This document shows positions 17,425 to 26,600 of a stretch of 64,000 nt of DNA, in pieces. The notes beneath the pieces are model-generated. The model searched no databases and was not told the DNA's origin. It saw only the letters and a program-made list of their open reading frames with translations. Numbering within the stretch: position 1 is the stretch's first letter; each line of letters opens with the position of its first letter. Position numbers and translations under genes: made by a program. Source of the stretch: VRUE01 sp963714155 (GTDB taxonomy: Bacteria; Actinomycetota; Thermoleophilia; Solirubrobacterales; 70-9); NCBI GenBank assembly GCA_963714155.1, contig OY970236.1, positions 310,001 to 374,000 of the forward strand, read 5' to 3'.

Positions 17425-17802
17425 GCAAATTGAGGTCGCGGGTCCCTCGCTCGGCTCGCGGCGATCGACTTGGCGACTGCCGAGAAGCTCGCCCCCGATC
17501 CAGAGATGGATGACCGCCCGGTTGGCTTTCACGCGCAACAGGCCGTCGAGAAGGCCGTGAAGGTCGCTCTCATGTTGGACGGCGTGGACTTTCCAAAGAC
17601 ACACGACCTCGAATATCTGATCGTGCTGGCCGAGAAACACTCCATCGCCATGGAGCCGGAGCTTGAGTCCGCATCCTGGCTCACCCCCTGGGCCGCCGAA
17701 TTCCGCTACGACGACGCGCCGATCGAGACGCTGGATCGCAATCGGGCGATCGCTGTCGCCAGCGCAGCGGTTGGCTGGTGTCGGGACCTGCTGCAGGTCT
17801 AG
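17411..17802 (+). pseudogene. HEPN-domain protein, apparent 1-base frameshift near its start
   Basis: The clear HEPN part runs from about 17446 to 17802 (LATAEKLAPDPE, GFHAQQAVEKAVKVALMLDG, KTHDLEYLIVLAEK). The expected N terminus (PTPEQIEVA) lies in another frame from a TTG at 17411, overlapping the MNT stop. Adding one base near 17440 joins them as EQIEVARSLARLAAIDLATA, a natural HEPN start. As written, only a TTG at 17470 gives an uninterrupted product of 110 residues lacking the first helix. It is either a real inactivating deletion or a sequencing error. HEPN partners of MNT act as RNases; RPVGFH is an R-x4-H. Confidence 0.7.
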
Positions 17803-17869
17803 GGGATTTTTCAGCCCAACCGGGAAATCCGGCGCAGAAGATGGGCCGCCAGAGTGAGACAATCCGGCA

Positions 17870-17911
<42 letters not shown>

Positions 17912-18183
17912 TTGAGCTTCAGAAGTTGGGATTTTCGGCTCCGCAACGGGGAGAGCGCCGCGTCTGACGCGTCTCGCGATTACCGCGATTTACGCACGCT
18001 TGCGGAGGGTTTGGGCAGCGGAAACCTCACGCTGCCCTTTCAAATTGGCGCAAATGTCTGTCAGCGAGTTGGATAGCGTTGCGTTACAGGACGTGTTCCA
18101 TTTCACGTCTTCGTCCGTTCCTATATTGCTTAGCCTGTTTGGAGCGCTGTTGGACCGAACGCAGCCCCAATGCACAATCAGCT
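17912..18183. other. intergenic left end of the island with hairpin
   Basis: No convincing gene. It contains the hairpin GGGCAGCG (18013-18020)/CGCTGCCC (18030-18037) followed by TTT, terminator-like on the + strand. A purine- and T-richer stretch before the PIN gene presumably holds its promoter; I could not define the boxes. Confidence 0.5.
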
Positions 18184-20376
18184 ATGGGAACCGCAACTGG
18201 GAAATTCAACGAGGGAGTTCGCCGCTTGGCGCAATATCGGCCATTTGCGGCAGGTGGCCTGCGCTTGGATGGCGTGCTTCGCGAATTGGTGCTTGCGGCG
18301 GCGGAGATCAATGACGGGAGCTTTGAAAACCTTGCTGAGTGTCAAGCTGCAATCCAGACGCTCTGGACCGTCGAGTTCGAGATAGAGGAGATCAGGCGAG
18401 TTCGAGACGCACTAGTTGACGAGGGGCTGGCGGAAAAGAACGGCGTAGGACTTCGCCTTAGCCAGGCCCAGCTTGACGCGCTGCGGCAACGAGCCAATGA
18501 CAGTCAGCAGTCTGAACAACTCGCTCTAGCCCAGTGGGAAGGGGTCGCAAGGGAGCTTCGGCCAGACCTCACGGCCGACGATCTTTCAGCACTGCAAGAG
18601 GACCTGCGGGACTGGCTAGGCAAGATCGTGGCCAGACACGGAGCCGAGGCTGCGCTCATGCTCTATCCGAAAGAGCCACGCGCACATCGTCTCTTTGACG
18701 AGATCGAGCAGTTCGGGACATCGTTTCTTCCCGAAAGAAGCTCCCGAGTGATGGCGATTCGAGATAAGGCCCTCAAGACGTTCGTCCGCCACCCCACCCC
18801 TGAGCAAGAGAAGTTTTTGGCGAATCGGCTCAACACGGGCTTCTACCTCACAGTGTTGACGCTCGACCCAGCAGCTCGCCAGCTTGTGGAAGACAAGGCT
18901 AAACGCGTATGCGTCTACATCGACACCAATGTTCTTTACGCCATTCTCGGGATGGCGCCACCAGAAGAGGTACTCGCCGCGAAGCGCCTATTGGAGCTCT
19001 CCCGCGAGCTTGGTTATCGCCTCGTCATAACCCCTTGGACCGTCTCAGAGATGCATAACAGCATCGAGAGAGCCCGAAAAAACGTTGAACTTCACGGAAG
19101 GACTTTCAATACTGGAATTGGTCGTCTGATGATCAAGGTCACGGGCGAGAAGGGAGCGACGCGCACCTACTGGGAACAGTTCCTTGAGCAAGGACTGTCG
19201 GTAGATGACTTTTTCGCTCATATAGCGGCATTTGAGGATGCGCTACCAGGCTTCGGAATCGAGGTCTTAGATGAGGGCTGCGAAAACGTCGAAAAGCTCG
19301 ATGGGACTATCGAAGAATACGCTGACCTGCTCCGCAAGATTGTTTGGCCACGCGAGCGCCATCCCGAAGTCATTGATCACGATGTTCGCCATCGTCTCCT
19401 CATCGAGAGACTGCGTGGAGATGGAACGCCTCGATTTTCCAAGGCGACGCGTTGGTTTCTGACACAGGACACGAAGCTCCCGACCTTCGCCAAGTTGGTT
19501 CCCGAGCCTGACGCTAAGCCGCCAGACCTACCGTTCTGCATCTCGCCGTCTGCTTGGGTTCAAATTGTCCGCGCGATGACCCCGCGGACCGAGAACTTCG
19601 AGCAAATGGTCGTTGAGCTTCTTGCTTCGCCGTATGTGGGCTATGAAGGACCGGTCAATCAAGAGGCGGTCCGAGCCGTAGTCGCTCGCATGGATCTTCA
19701 TGACGAGGATTCCGAGGAGGTCGCGCTCGCTGTCGTCGAAGACTCCGCACTCATGAGTTCTGTCGAGGAGGCCGGGGAGGACGAGATCGATGAGCGGGTT
19801 CGGTACGTCTATGCCGAGAAGGCGAAGGAACTCAAGCAGCTCGCAGAGGAGAGCGCCCGCATTGCAGCCGATGAACAGGCGGCACGTGAGGCGGCAGAGC
19901 AACGGGAGCAAACGACCCGCGACGACCTCAAGGCCGAGAAGCGAAGAAGGGAGGGCCTAGAGAGCGACCTTCGGCGCACCAAGGAGCAGCATGAGGAGGA
20001 GGCTCGGAAACTCGATGAGAGAGTGCTCGCGGAGTCTCAGGCTCGGCAGGCTGCCGAGGACGAGCACCAACGAGAAATGAGCGAGTTGCGGGGTCGAATC
20101 GACGATGGCGTGCGACGACGACAGCGCAGCACGCGAATCATCGCAGGGGCGCTGATTGGCGCCATTGGGCTAGGAGCCCCCGCTGCTGTGCTGGTCTTTC
20201 AGCTGGCGCAAGGCACGATCGCCATTGCTGCGGCGGTTGTAGCTGGAGCGTTGATGCTTGCTGTATCGCTCAACCTGATCCTCGGGAAGGACAAAGGCAG
20301 CACTGCGCTGAATGTGCTCGCCTACTTGATAGGTGTCCTAGGAGTCGTGCTGAGCATTGTGCTCGAACGCAGCTAG
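18184..20376 (+). CDS. PIN-like nuclease with coiled coil and C-terminal membrane helices
   Basis: 730 residues from the ATG at 18184; the frame opens earlier (18079, TTG), but that extension is Cys/Arg-rich and unconvincing. Regions: helical N-terminal part (1-240); a PIN-like core beginning YIDTNVLYAIL (245-255) with candidate acidic residues Asp247, Glu289 (VSEMH), Asp398/Asp400 (VIDHDVRH) and Asp429 (TQDTKLPT); a regulatory stretch; a charged coiled coil (about 543-645, KEQHEEEARKLDERV); and three hydrophobic helices (about 652-672, 677-699, 710-727). PIN domains are metal-dependent RNases. The core is enlarged by an insert of about 100 residues between the second and third acids. It is the only large cargo gene of an integrase island and base composition is less GC-rich than the host. 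A membrane-bound RNase acting in phage defence is a reasonable guess, not shown. Confidence 0.75.
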   Translation: MGTATGKFNEGVRRLAQYRPFAAGGLRLDGVLRELVLAAAEINDGSFENLAECQAAIQTLWTVEFEIEEIRRVRDALVDEGLAEKNGVGLRLSQAQLDALRQRANDSQQSEQLALAQWEGVARELRPDLTADDLSALQEDLRDWLGKIVARHGAEAALMLYPKEPRAHRLFDEIEQFGTSFLPERSSRVMAIRDKALKTFVRHPTPEQEKFLANRLNTGFYLTVLTLDPAARQLVEDKAKRVCVYIDTNVLYAILGMAPPEEVLAAKRLLELSRELGYRLVITPWTVSEMHNSIERARKNVELHGRTFNTGIGRLMIKVTGEKGATRTYWEQFLEQGLSVDDFFAHIAAFEDALPGFGIEVLDEGCENVEKLDGTIEEYADLLRKIVWPRERHPEVIDHDVRHRLLIERLRGDGTPRFSKATRWFLTQDTKLPTFAKLVPEPDAKPPDLPFCISPSAWVQIVRAMTPRTENFEQMVVELLASPYVGYEGPVNQEAVRAVVARMDLHDEDSEEVALAVVEDSALMSSVEEAGEDEIDERVRYVYAEKAKELKQLAEESARIAADEQAAREAAEQREQTTRDDLKAEKRRREGLESDLRRTKEQHEEEARKLDERVLAESQARQAAEDEHQREMSELRGRIDDGVRRRQRSTRIIAGALIGAIGLGAPAAVLVFQLAQGTIAIAAAVVAGALMLAVSLNLILGKDKGSTALNVLAYLIGVLGVVLSIVLERS

Positions 20377-20422
20377 TTCGGCTTGCTAGGAGGAGGCTCG
20401 AAAGTCTCTAAGGACTGGAGTT

Positions 20423-20455
20423 CAAAGCAAAAGCCCTGCTTTGGCGCGATTTTTT
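20423..20455 (+). terminator. terminator after the PIN gene
   Basis: CAAAGCA (20423-20429) pairs with TGCTTTG (20437-20443) and is followed by GCGCGATTTTTT, a Rho-independent pattern 47 bases after the stop. Confidence 0.7.
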
Positions 20456-20571
20456 GACCGTATTTGCGGGAACGTGCGCGTCTAAGAGTTTGTAGGAACC
20501 CTGGCAGTCCCTACCGTTGAAGTGCGAAGCCCGGCACCCCTTCTCGTACTAGGGAACCGGGCCTCGACCTC

Positions 20572-20609
20572 AAGGGGGCTGCGTGGTACCGCGCGGCCCC
20601 CTTCCTTTT
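20572..20609. terminator. strong GC-rich terminator hairpin
   Basis: AAGGGGGCTGCG and CGCGCGGCCCCCTT fold into a long stem around TGGTAC and are followed by CCTTTT on the + strand. It lies in the 329-base gap between the PIN gene and the convergent XRE gene. Apart from the two terminators I see nothing else in this gap. Confidence 0.7.
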
Positions 20610-20705
20610 GCGGCACAGTACCCGGATGCTCTCCCCGAGTGAAGGTGCTTCAGCGAAATATCGAGCATTTTGCTGACGATGGTCAGCAGACCGGCCCTCG
20701 ACGAG

Positions 20706-21002
20706 TTACCGCAGCGCTTTAGCTTCGATCTTGGCGGCAAGCTTCGACAGCTCAGCGACTGAAATGCCGAGACCCTGCGCCAAGGCTTTAACGGTGCCCC
20801 AGGCGGGGTTAGATCTCCCGCGCTCGACGAGCGAAACGGTGCCCGTCGTGACGCCGGCATCCTGCGCCAGCGCTTCTTGTGTTAGGCCACGCTTTTCGCG
20901 GAGTTGACGCACTGCCTCTCCGAGGGCGGGCTGGGGCTGATCGGGTCCTCCCATTGGAAGCACGCTTTCAAATGCAGGCGAGCCTCGCCAGGTGAAGTTC
21001 AA
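20706..21002 (-). CDS. XRE-family helix-turn-helix regulator
   Basis: 98 residues from TTG with GAGG nine bases upstream; an ATG at 20954 gives an 82-residue alternative. The HTH is LREKRGLTQEALAQDAGVTT through VSLVERGRSNP, followed by a short helix (VAELSKLAAKIEA). There is no sensor domain. It is divergent from the small winged-helix gene and probably the island repressor; a paired ACTAGT site overlaps its start. Confidence 0.85.
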   Translation of the reverse strand: MNFTWRGSPAFESVLPMGGPDQPQPALGEAVRQLREKRGLTQEALAQDAGVTTGTVSLVERGRSNPAWGTVKALAQGLGISVAELSKLAAKIEAKALR

Positions 21003-21021
21003 CTAGTAAAGCCTCACTAGT
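21002..21021. promoter_or_regulatory. paired ACTAGT operator-like site
   Basis: ACTAGT occurs at 21002-21007 and again at 21016-21021, separated by 8 bases. It lies over the start of the XRE gene and in the divergent promoter region toward the + strand gene at 21108. Spacing of half-sites by 14 bases suits a dimeric HTH repressor. Confidence 0.5.
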
Positions 21022-21107
21022 CCTGCTACGCTCGCGCGACCGCAAACAAAGTGCCCCCGCGCTGCGCTAACAGCCGGGGGCGTGGCACAGGAAAGGAGTG
21101 CTTTCCC

Positions 21108-21392
21108 ATGCACGACGACGATATCCGGCGGAGCTTGCTTCCGCCCGCCCACGAGGACGAAACCATGCAGCGGTCCGTCCTTACGCAAGTGCTGGTCCTG
21201 CATCCCGCTCAGTTGACGATCTTGGAGCTTGCCCTTCGGGTCGAGGCTGATCTGCGGAGCTGCGAGCAGGATGCTGTGGAGCGCGCGGTCCGAGAACTGG
21301 CGCGCGACGGATTGATCCTCTGCGATTGCCGGCGGCTCAGCCCAAGCAGGGCGGCTGTGCGCTTTGACGAGCTGCTCGGGGGTGTCTCCTAG
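21108..21392 (+). CDS. small winged-helix-like protein of the island
   Basis: 94 residues from an ATG preceded by AAAGGAG. VLTQVLVLHPAQLTILELAL, then DAVERAVRELARDGLILCDC and RAAVRFDELL resemble a winged helix-turn-helix of the kind found in actinobacterial integrative elements. It is divergent from the XRE gene. Its role is unknown; an element regulator is likely. Confidence 0.65.
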   Translation: MHDDDIRRSLLPPAHEDETMQRSVLTQVLVLHPAQLTILELALRVEADLRSCEQDAVERAVRELARDGLILCDCRRLSPSRAAVRFDELLGGVS

Positions 21393-21524
21393 GACGGCGG
21401 GAGCTTTCAGCGGTTTCTCGGGGGCCGGGGCGCAGGCCACAGGGAGGTTGCGGAGCTTCGATGGCTCCGCTTCCTGCTCCGGCCTCCGAGAAACCGCTGA
21501 TGCGGCTCCGGATGAGACCAACAA

Positions 21525-21734
21525 ATGAAGCCAACAAAAAAGAGACCAACGAAACCCAAAAGCAAGAGGCCAAGACAAGAAGCAAGCCAACAAAGAACAA
21601 AGCCCAAACCGAAAGCCAAGAGAAGCAAGAAGAAGGACCCAAGGAAGCAGGCAAAGGAAGAACTCAAACAGCAACCACCCAACCGCCGACACACTACGAA
21701 CCCTCCGGTTCGTGCCTGGGCCGCAGTTTGGTGA
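21525..21734 (+). CDS. lysine-rich basic small protein
   Basis: 69 residues beginning MKPTKKRPTKPKSKRPR, with about one third Lys/Arg and many Pro and Gln. The DNA is strikingly A-rich on the + strand from about 21520 to 21690, unlike everything around it. The composition suggests a nucleic-acid-binding peptide. A second frame (21461-21763) is also open over the same DNA, and I cannot exclude it. No ribosome binding site is obvious. Confidence 0.45.
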   Translation: MKPTKKRPTKPKSKRPRQEASQQRTKPKPKAKRSKKKDPRKQAKEELKQQPPNRRHTTNPPVRAWAAVW

Positions 21735-21919
21735 TCCCAAACGTCAGGAAGGCTCGGGCGTGATGGCGCTGGCGACTCAGGCCGTGCCTTCGGCGGCCGA
21801 TTGTGGCACGGCTCCGCCGTGCGGAGGCCGCCTGTATGGAGGCCCGGCAGTGGCCCTGACCTTCGGTCTTTTTGCCGAATAAGTGGATCAACGAGAGGCC
21901 CATTTGGCACCTACGGGCC

Positions 21920-22309
21920 ATGAGACGAGATCCCCGCATCAGGCTCGATCCGCAGACGGTCGAGGCAATCGCTCGTCGGGTGGTTGAGCTGCTCGAAAAG
22001 CGCGGCCTTCAGCGGCGGGAGCTGGTCGATGCTGCGGAGCTGGCGCGGCGGCTTGGGATCGAGCGCTCTTGGGTGTACTCCCACGCGATCGAGCTTGGCG
22101 CGGTCAAGCTCGGTAAAGGCGCGAAGCCACGGCTTCGGTTCGATCCTGAAATCGCCGCGCAAGTGCTGCGGAGGGTGGACGGCAAACCGGCGGCTGACCC
22201 GCCCGCCCGCTCGGGTAAGCGGGCGAGTCAGCCTCTGGGATCGGAGGACCGGGTGGAGTTGCTTCCGATTCACGGATCGGGAGAGAGCGACCCGCCCTCA
22301 GCGGCTTAG
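21920..22309 (+). CDS. helix-turn-helix DNA-binding protein (excisionase-like)
   Basis: 129 residues from the ATG at 21920; a TTG at 21872 is an alternative. AELARRLGIERSWVYSHAIE is a helix-turn-helix of the MerR/excisionase kind, followed by a short wing (GAVKLGKGAKPRLRFDPE). It precedes the integrase gene by 6 bases, the usual place for an element Xis/regulator. The Pro/Ser-rich tail is not conserved in appearance. Confidence 0.7.
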   Translation: MRRDPRIRLDPQTVEAIARRVVELLEKRGLQRRELVDAAELARRLGIERSWVYSHAIELGAVKLGKGAKPRLRFDPEIAAQVLRRVDGKPAADPPARSGKRASQPLGSEDRVELLPIHGSGESDPPSAA

Positions 22310-22315
22310 GTAGGG

Positions 22316-23548
22316 ATGCCCCGCCGGGCGACAGGACAGGTGATCGAGCCGCAGGACGGACGGGCTTGGGCGATTCGGTTCCGGGCTTACGGCAAGCGGC
22401 GCTACGTAGCCCTGGGGACTAGTGAGGAGGGCTGGGACCGGCGGCGAGCGGAGGCTGAGCTGCGGCACGTTCTCGCTGACGTGGAGCGCGGCATCTGGCG
22501 GCCATACGAGCCCGCTCAAGCTCCACAGATAGCCGAAGCACCCACCTTCCATGAGTTCGCGTCGGAATGGTTGGAGAGCCGCGAACCGGAGCTACGGCCG
22601 AAGACGATCAAGAGCTACCGCTGGCTGTTGAGCGGCCACCTTCTCCCCCACCTCGCCTCGATGCGCCTCGACCAAATCGGTCCCGAGGACGTCGACCGCT
22701 ACAAGGCAGCCAAGCTCCGCGAGGGTGCGCTTGGGCCAAACCAGATCAACAAGTCACTCGGCCTGTTGGCGATGATCCTCGACGCTGCCGGCGACTACGG
22801 GCACATCGACGCGGCGCGCAACCCGGCACGTGGAAGAAGGCGGCGGGTCAAGCGCAGCACCCCGAACCGTCCGACCGTCGAGCCTGAGCAGCTGCCCTCG
22901 CTCCTCGAGGCTTCGCGCAAGCTGCGGCCGATGGTCGCCACAATGGCGGGAGCGGGCCTGCGCAACGGCGAGACCTGTGGCCTTGACTGGACCGACTTCG
23001 ACCCGGCCAGCGGCACGCTCACCGTTGGCGAATCGAAGACCGAGGCGGGTCTGCGCCAAGTCGATCTACCCGACGCCCTGCGCAAGGAACTCACCGCCTA
23101 CAAGCTCCGCACGCTGCGCAGCAGCGAGGGTCCGATGTTCCGCAACCGCAAGGGGCAGCCGCAGAGCGTCAGCAACGTCGAGCGGCGTTTGAAGACAGCG
23201 ATCCGCCGAGCCAACAAGAGGCTCGATGAGATGGGCTTGCGGCCGATTGACGAGGCCGTGACGCCGCACTCGCTGCGCCGCCTCTACGCGAGCCTGCGCT
23301 TCGCCCTGGGAGACGATCCCGTGTACGTGGCGAACCAGCTCGGGCACACCGAGCCGGGGTTCTCGATGAAGGTCTACGCTAGTGCTGTGCGCCGCCGCGA
23401 GAGGCTGATCGGCGTGGCGCTTCGCGAGTTCGATGCAGCCCTCGAATGGGCAGCAATGGGCAGCGGAGAGCCTGTTTCTGTCGAATCTGAGCCGAGCGCG
23501 GACGACTCACAATCACCGGAAACGGCTCAGCAGAGCCTTTTCAGGTAG
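22316..23548 (+). CDS. int: tyrosine recombinase (integrase)
   Basis: 410 residues. Arm-binding N terminus (QVIEPQDGRAWAIRFRAYGK), core-binding SAM-like domain (FHEFASEWLESR through RLDQIGPEDVDRY), and a catalytic domain with Arg216 (GLRNGE), Lys241, His318 and Arg321 (TPHSLRRLY), His344 (LGHTEP) and the nucleophile Tyr354 (KVYAS). All key residues are present, so it should be active. It ends one base upstream of the right attachment repeat in tRNA-Arg, the usual arrangement for tRNA-targeting islands. Confidence 0.95.
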   Translation: MPRRATGQVIEPQDGRAWAIRFRAYGKRRYVALGTSEEGWDRRRAEAELRHVLADVERGIWRPYEPAQAPQIAEAPTFHEFASEWLESREPELRPKTIKSYRWLLSGHLLPHLASMRLDQIGPEDVDRYKAAKLREGALGPNQINKSLGLLAMILDAAGDYGHIDAARNPARGRRRRVKRSTPNRPTVEPEQLPSLLEASRKLRPMVATMAGAGLRNGETCGLDWTDFDPASGTLTVGESKTEAGLRQVDLPDALRKELTAYKLRTLRSSEGPMFRNRKGQPQSVSNVERRLKTAIRRANKRLDEMGLRPIDEAVTPHSLRRLYASLRFALGDDPVYVANQLGHTEPGFSMKVYASAVRRRERLIGVALREFDAALEWAAMGSGEPVSVESEPSADDSQSPETAQQSLFR

Positions 23549-23625
<77 letters not shown>

Positions 23626-23634
23626 TAGGGAAGT

Positions 23635-23663
23635 CAAGTGGGCACGGCGGCGCCGCCCACTTG
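23635..23663 (+). terminator. terminator downstream of tRNA-Arg
   Basis: CAAGTGGGC (23635-23643) pairs with GCCCACTTG (23655-23663), followed by GTTTC. It could serve both the tRNA and the convergent surface-protein operon. Confidence 0.65.
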
Positions 23664-23699
23664 GTTTCGGACACCAGAGCGCTCCAACGGCGGGAGAGC

Positions 23700-26600
23700 C
23701 TACCTACCCCCGCTTGCCCTTCCCCCACGCCCCTTCTTCCCGCACCCATTCCCCATCACCGGCCGCAAGGTCGACTCCCCACCGTTCTGGGCGCTGAGCT
23801 GTGCGCTGGCGCGGAACGTGTGCGAGCAGAGGTCGCGGGAGTTGACGAAGAGGCCCTTCTGGGCGCCCTGCATGCTCAGTACGACCCTGGAGACGGGGAC
23901 GTCGGGGGCATCGGTGACGGTGCTCCGCAGGCCGCCGTTGACGGAGTCGACGCGGACCGCCACCTCGGCGTTGACTTGTCCCCGCAGGGCAAAGACGACG
24001 TCGGGCAGCTGATGGGAGGAGGAGCGCAGGTAGACCGGGCCCTCCAGGGGCTGGTCGAGCAGCGGGGTGAAGGCACGGACGTGGCCATAGATCGAGCCCT
24101 TGGGGCACTGGGTGCCGTTGCCGGCACCTGCTGCCCACTGCACGCGGGTGCAGATCGTGCGGAAGTGGCTTTGTTCGATGAACTCTGATTTGGGGAAGCG
24201 CAAGACGAGGCCTTTGAGGTTGGCATCGCCTGGGCGAGTCTTGTAAGTAGCGCGTAGGCCGGGGAAGGCGCCTCTATTGGTCTTGCCGAAGAGGCGCAGG
24301 TCGAGCTTCGGCTTGAAGCCCAAGCGCTCGCAGCCGCCCACCTGGAAGCGATCGGCGAGGCTTTGGCTGGCTCCTTCGCTTCCACCGAGGATCGCGTCCA
24401 GTGACTTCGCCTCACAGCTTGTCGGGGCGAGGATGAAGTGGGGGCGATCGACGCTTACCCGGATGTCTCTGAGGTCGAGGGGGATGCCGTGCAGGATCGT
24501 TGGCAGGGGGTCTGCCTTGAGGGTGATCACCGCGCTGGCGGGATCGAGGTAGGCGGCGTTACGGACCACCACGGTGCCGAGGTCAAAGGGGCCGGCGACT
24601 GCCGGTGCAACCACCGCGATCGAGAGCGGGGCGCCTTTGTAGGGGCCGGCGAGGTAGGCCTTGGCGGTGTTGACGTAGAAGGGGTGGGGGCCGGCGCCGG
24701 CGCCTACTGAGAGTGAGCCGATCTGGGAGGCGGCTGGACAGCTTGGAGAGGCGAGCTCTTTTGCTCCTGTTCCTTCAGCGGTTGAGATCGAGGCCAGGGC
24801 CGCATCGGGGCAGTAGGGGATGCCCTTGAGGTAGCCGGTAAGGCCCGGGGGCATGGTCAGCTGCAGGGAGCTGAGGCGCTGGGTTCCGTCCTCGCGGCGA
24901 AGGCGCAGCTCGAAGGGACTCGTTGCCCCGGCCGTGGGGTCCGCGAGGCGGCCGGTGACACTGGCTTCGAGGTTGCCGCTGGGGCAGGGGCCGCCGTTTG
25001 GCCCCTTGCTTACTTTAAAGCGGGTGTCTTCGACTACGGCGGGCGATTCATTCCAAGGCGTGAACTCGGAGTGGATCTCATAGCGCCCGCACTTGGCGGG
25101 GGTGAGCAGGGGCGCCCGCTCACCGGAGTTCAGATGCAAGGTCAGCTTTGAGACCGGTGCCTCTGGGATCTGATCGAAGGTGGTGGTGAGCTGGCCGGTG
25201 CTGGGGTCTGCGCTGACCTTGCCCGCCAGCTTGATCAGGATCCCGTAGCGCTCTGAGTCGATCACCAGGTAGAGGCCCAAGAGAGAGCCGAAGGGGTTGT
25301 CGCCCTGCTTGGCGACGTAGATCGAGCCGGGGAGGGCTTCCTCCAGGAGCGGGGTCTCGACCTCAAGGGTGCCGACCTTGGAGGCGGCAGGGCAAGAGAT
25401 CGGCTCGTCGTTGCCGATGCCGATCTGGGCGGAGGTGCAGGCATCGAGCCCTTCGGCGGCGGTTGGGTTCAGCGCCATCCCCCGGGGCAGGGTGACCACC
25501 GAGCGGGCGATGCTGGCCTGGGCGGTGCCTTTCTTGCTCTCAAGGCCGTCCTGGTCCATCGTCACTTCGACGTCGAGGCCGGTTGCGGAGTCGGCCCTGT
25601 TTGAAGTCGGGGCAAGTTCGACTTCCGGTTCGAACTCAACCTCATCGCATTCAGTTAGAGGCGGGTTCGAGGACTGCGCTTCGGCGTACTCGCCCGGCTG
25701 TTCCCAGCTGTCGGCCTGGATCACCGTCTTCGGCGCCTCCCGGCAGTTGGTCGGGTTGGTCAGGAAGGGGGCTTTGAAGGAGCCCGATTCAGTGGCTTTC
25801 TTGCAGCCCTTGAAGGGGGCGGGTGAGCCGAGCTGGACTTTCACCCCGAAGCCGCAGAGCGTGACCGAGGCTGCGAGCAATTCCGGCGTCTTGGCTACCG
25901 GCGCCGAGGCGACGCTGATCGCGTAGCCGTCGCTGGCGTGCAGCTCGGGGGTGAGGACGTAGGCGACTTCGGGGCCCGTCAGGCCGAAGCCGAAGGTCGC
26001 CACCTCCCCCCGTTCGGGCTCGACCGCGTAGACCGGCAGGCCGGGGAAGGTGGTGACTTCGGTCTCCAGGGTGATGCCGCCGATGATGCTGCCCGCCGGG
26101 CATTCGTCTTTGGGGATCATGCCGACTTCCGGGCAGGTCTCGGGCACCGCTTGCGGGTTGCCGGTGAAGCCCTGGGGCAGCTTGGTCACCACCTGCTTGA
26201 CGAGGCCGTTGGTGGCGCGCAGGCCCGCGTTGGTGGGCAGGGCGGGGACATGCTCGTTGAAGGCCAGGCTCGCTCCGGCCGAGAAGGGATGCCCGCCGGC
26301 CTTGGTGAAGTCGTTGCCTTGGTCGTCGGCGACCTTGGTCGAGAAGGCCTTGAAGCCGAAGGGCACCGCGGGGAGCAGGGTGACCTGGTCTTCGCCTGAG
26401 ACCGGGTCGGCGGCGCCGCCTGAGGCGGTTGCCTTGGCGACCAAGGTGTCGGGGGCATCGCGGCCGATGTGGGTGATGATCTCGATCGGGGGGTAGGCCC
26501 CGCCCGGCGCCAGGGAGCTTTTATTGGTGCACTTCACCTTGGCGTGCTGGAGAGCGGTGGGGGCCTCTTTGGCGCACTCCCAAGCGGAACTACCCCCCAG

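Noticed and set aside
18054..18314. Small + strand reading frame beginning MSVSELDSVALQ just before the PIN gene
   Set aside because: It overlaps the PIN coding region by about 130 bases, has no clear ribosome site, and its second half is only a shadow of the PIN frame.
21003..21740. 245-residue minus-strand reading frame with a hydrophobic Phe/Leu/Trp-rich start
   Set aside because: The hydrophobic part is the complement of the lysine-rich A-rich stretch; it also covers the winged-helix gene, which has a good ribosome site.
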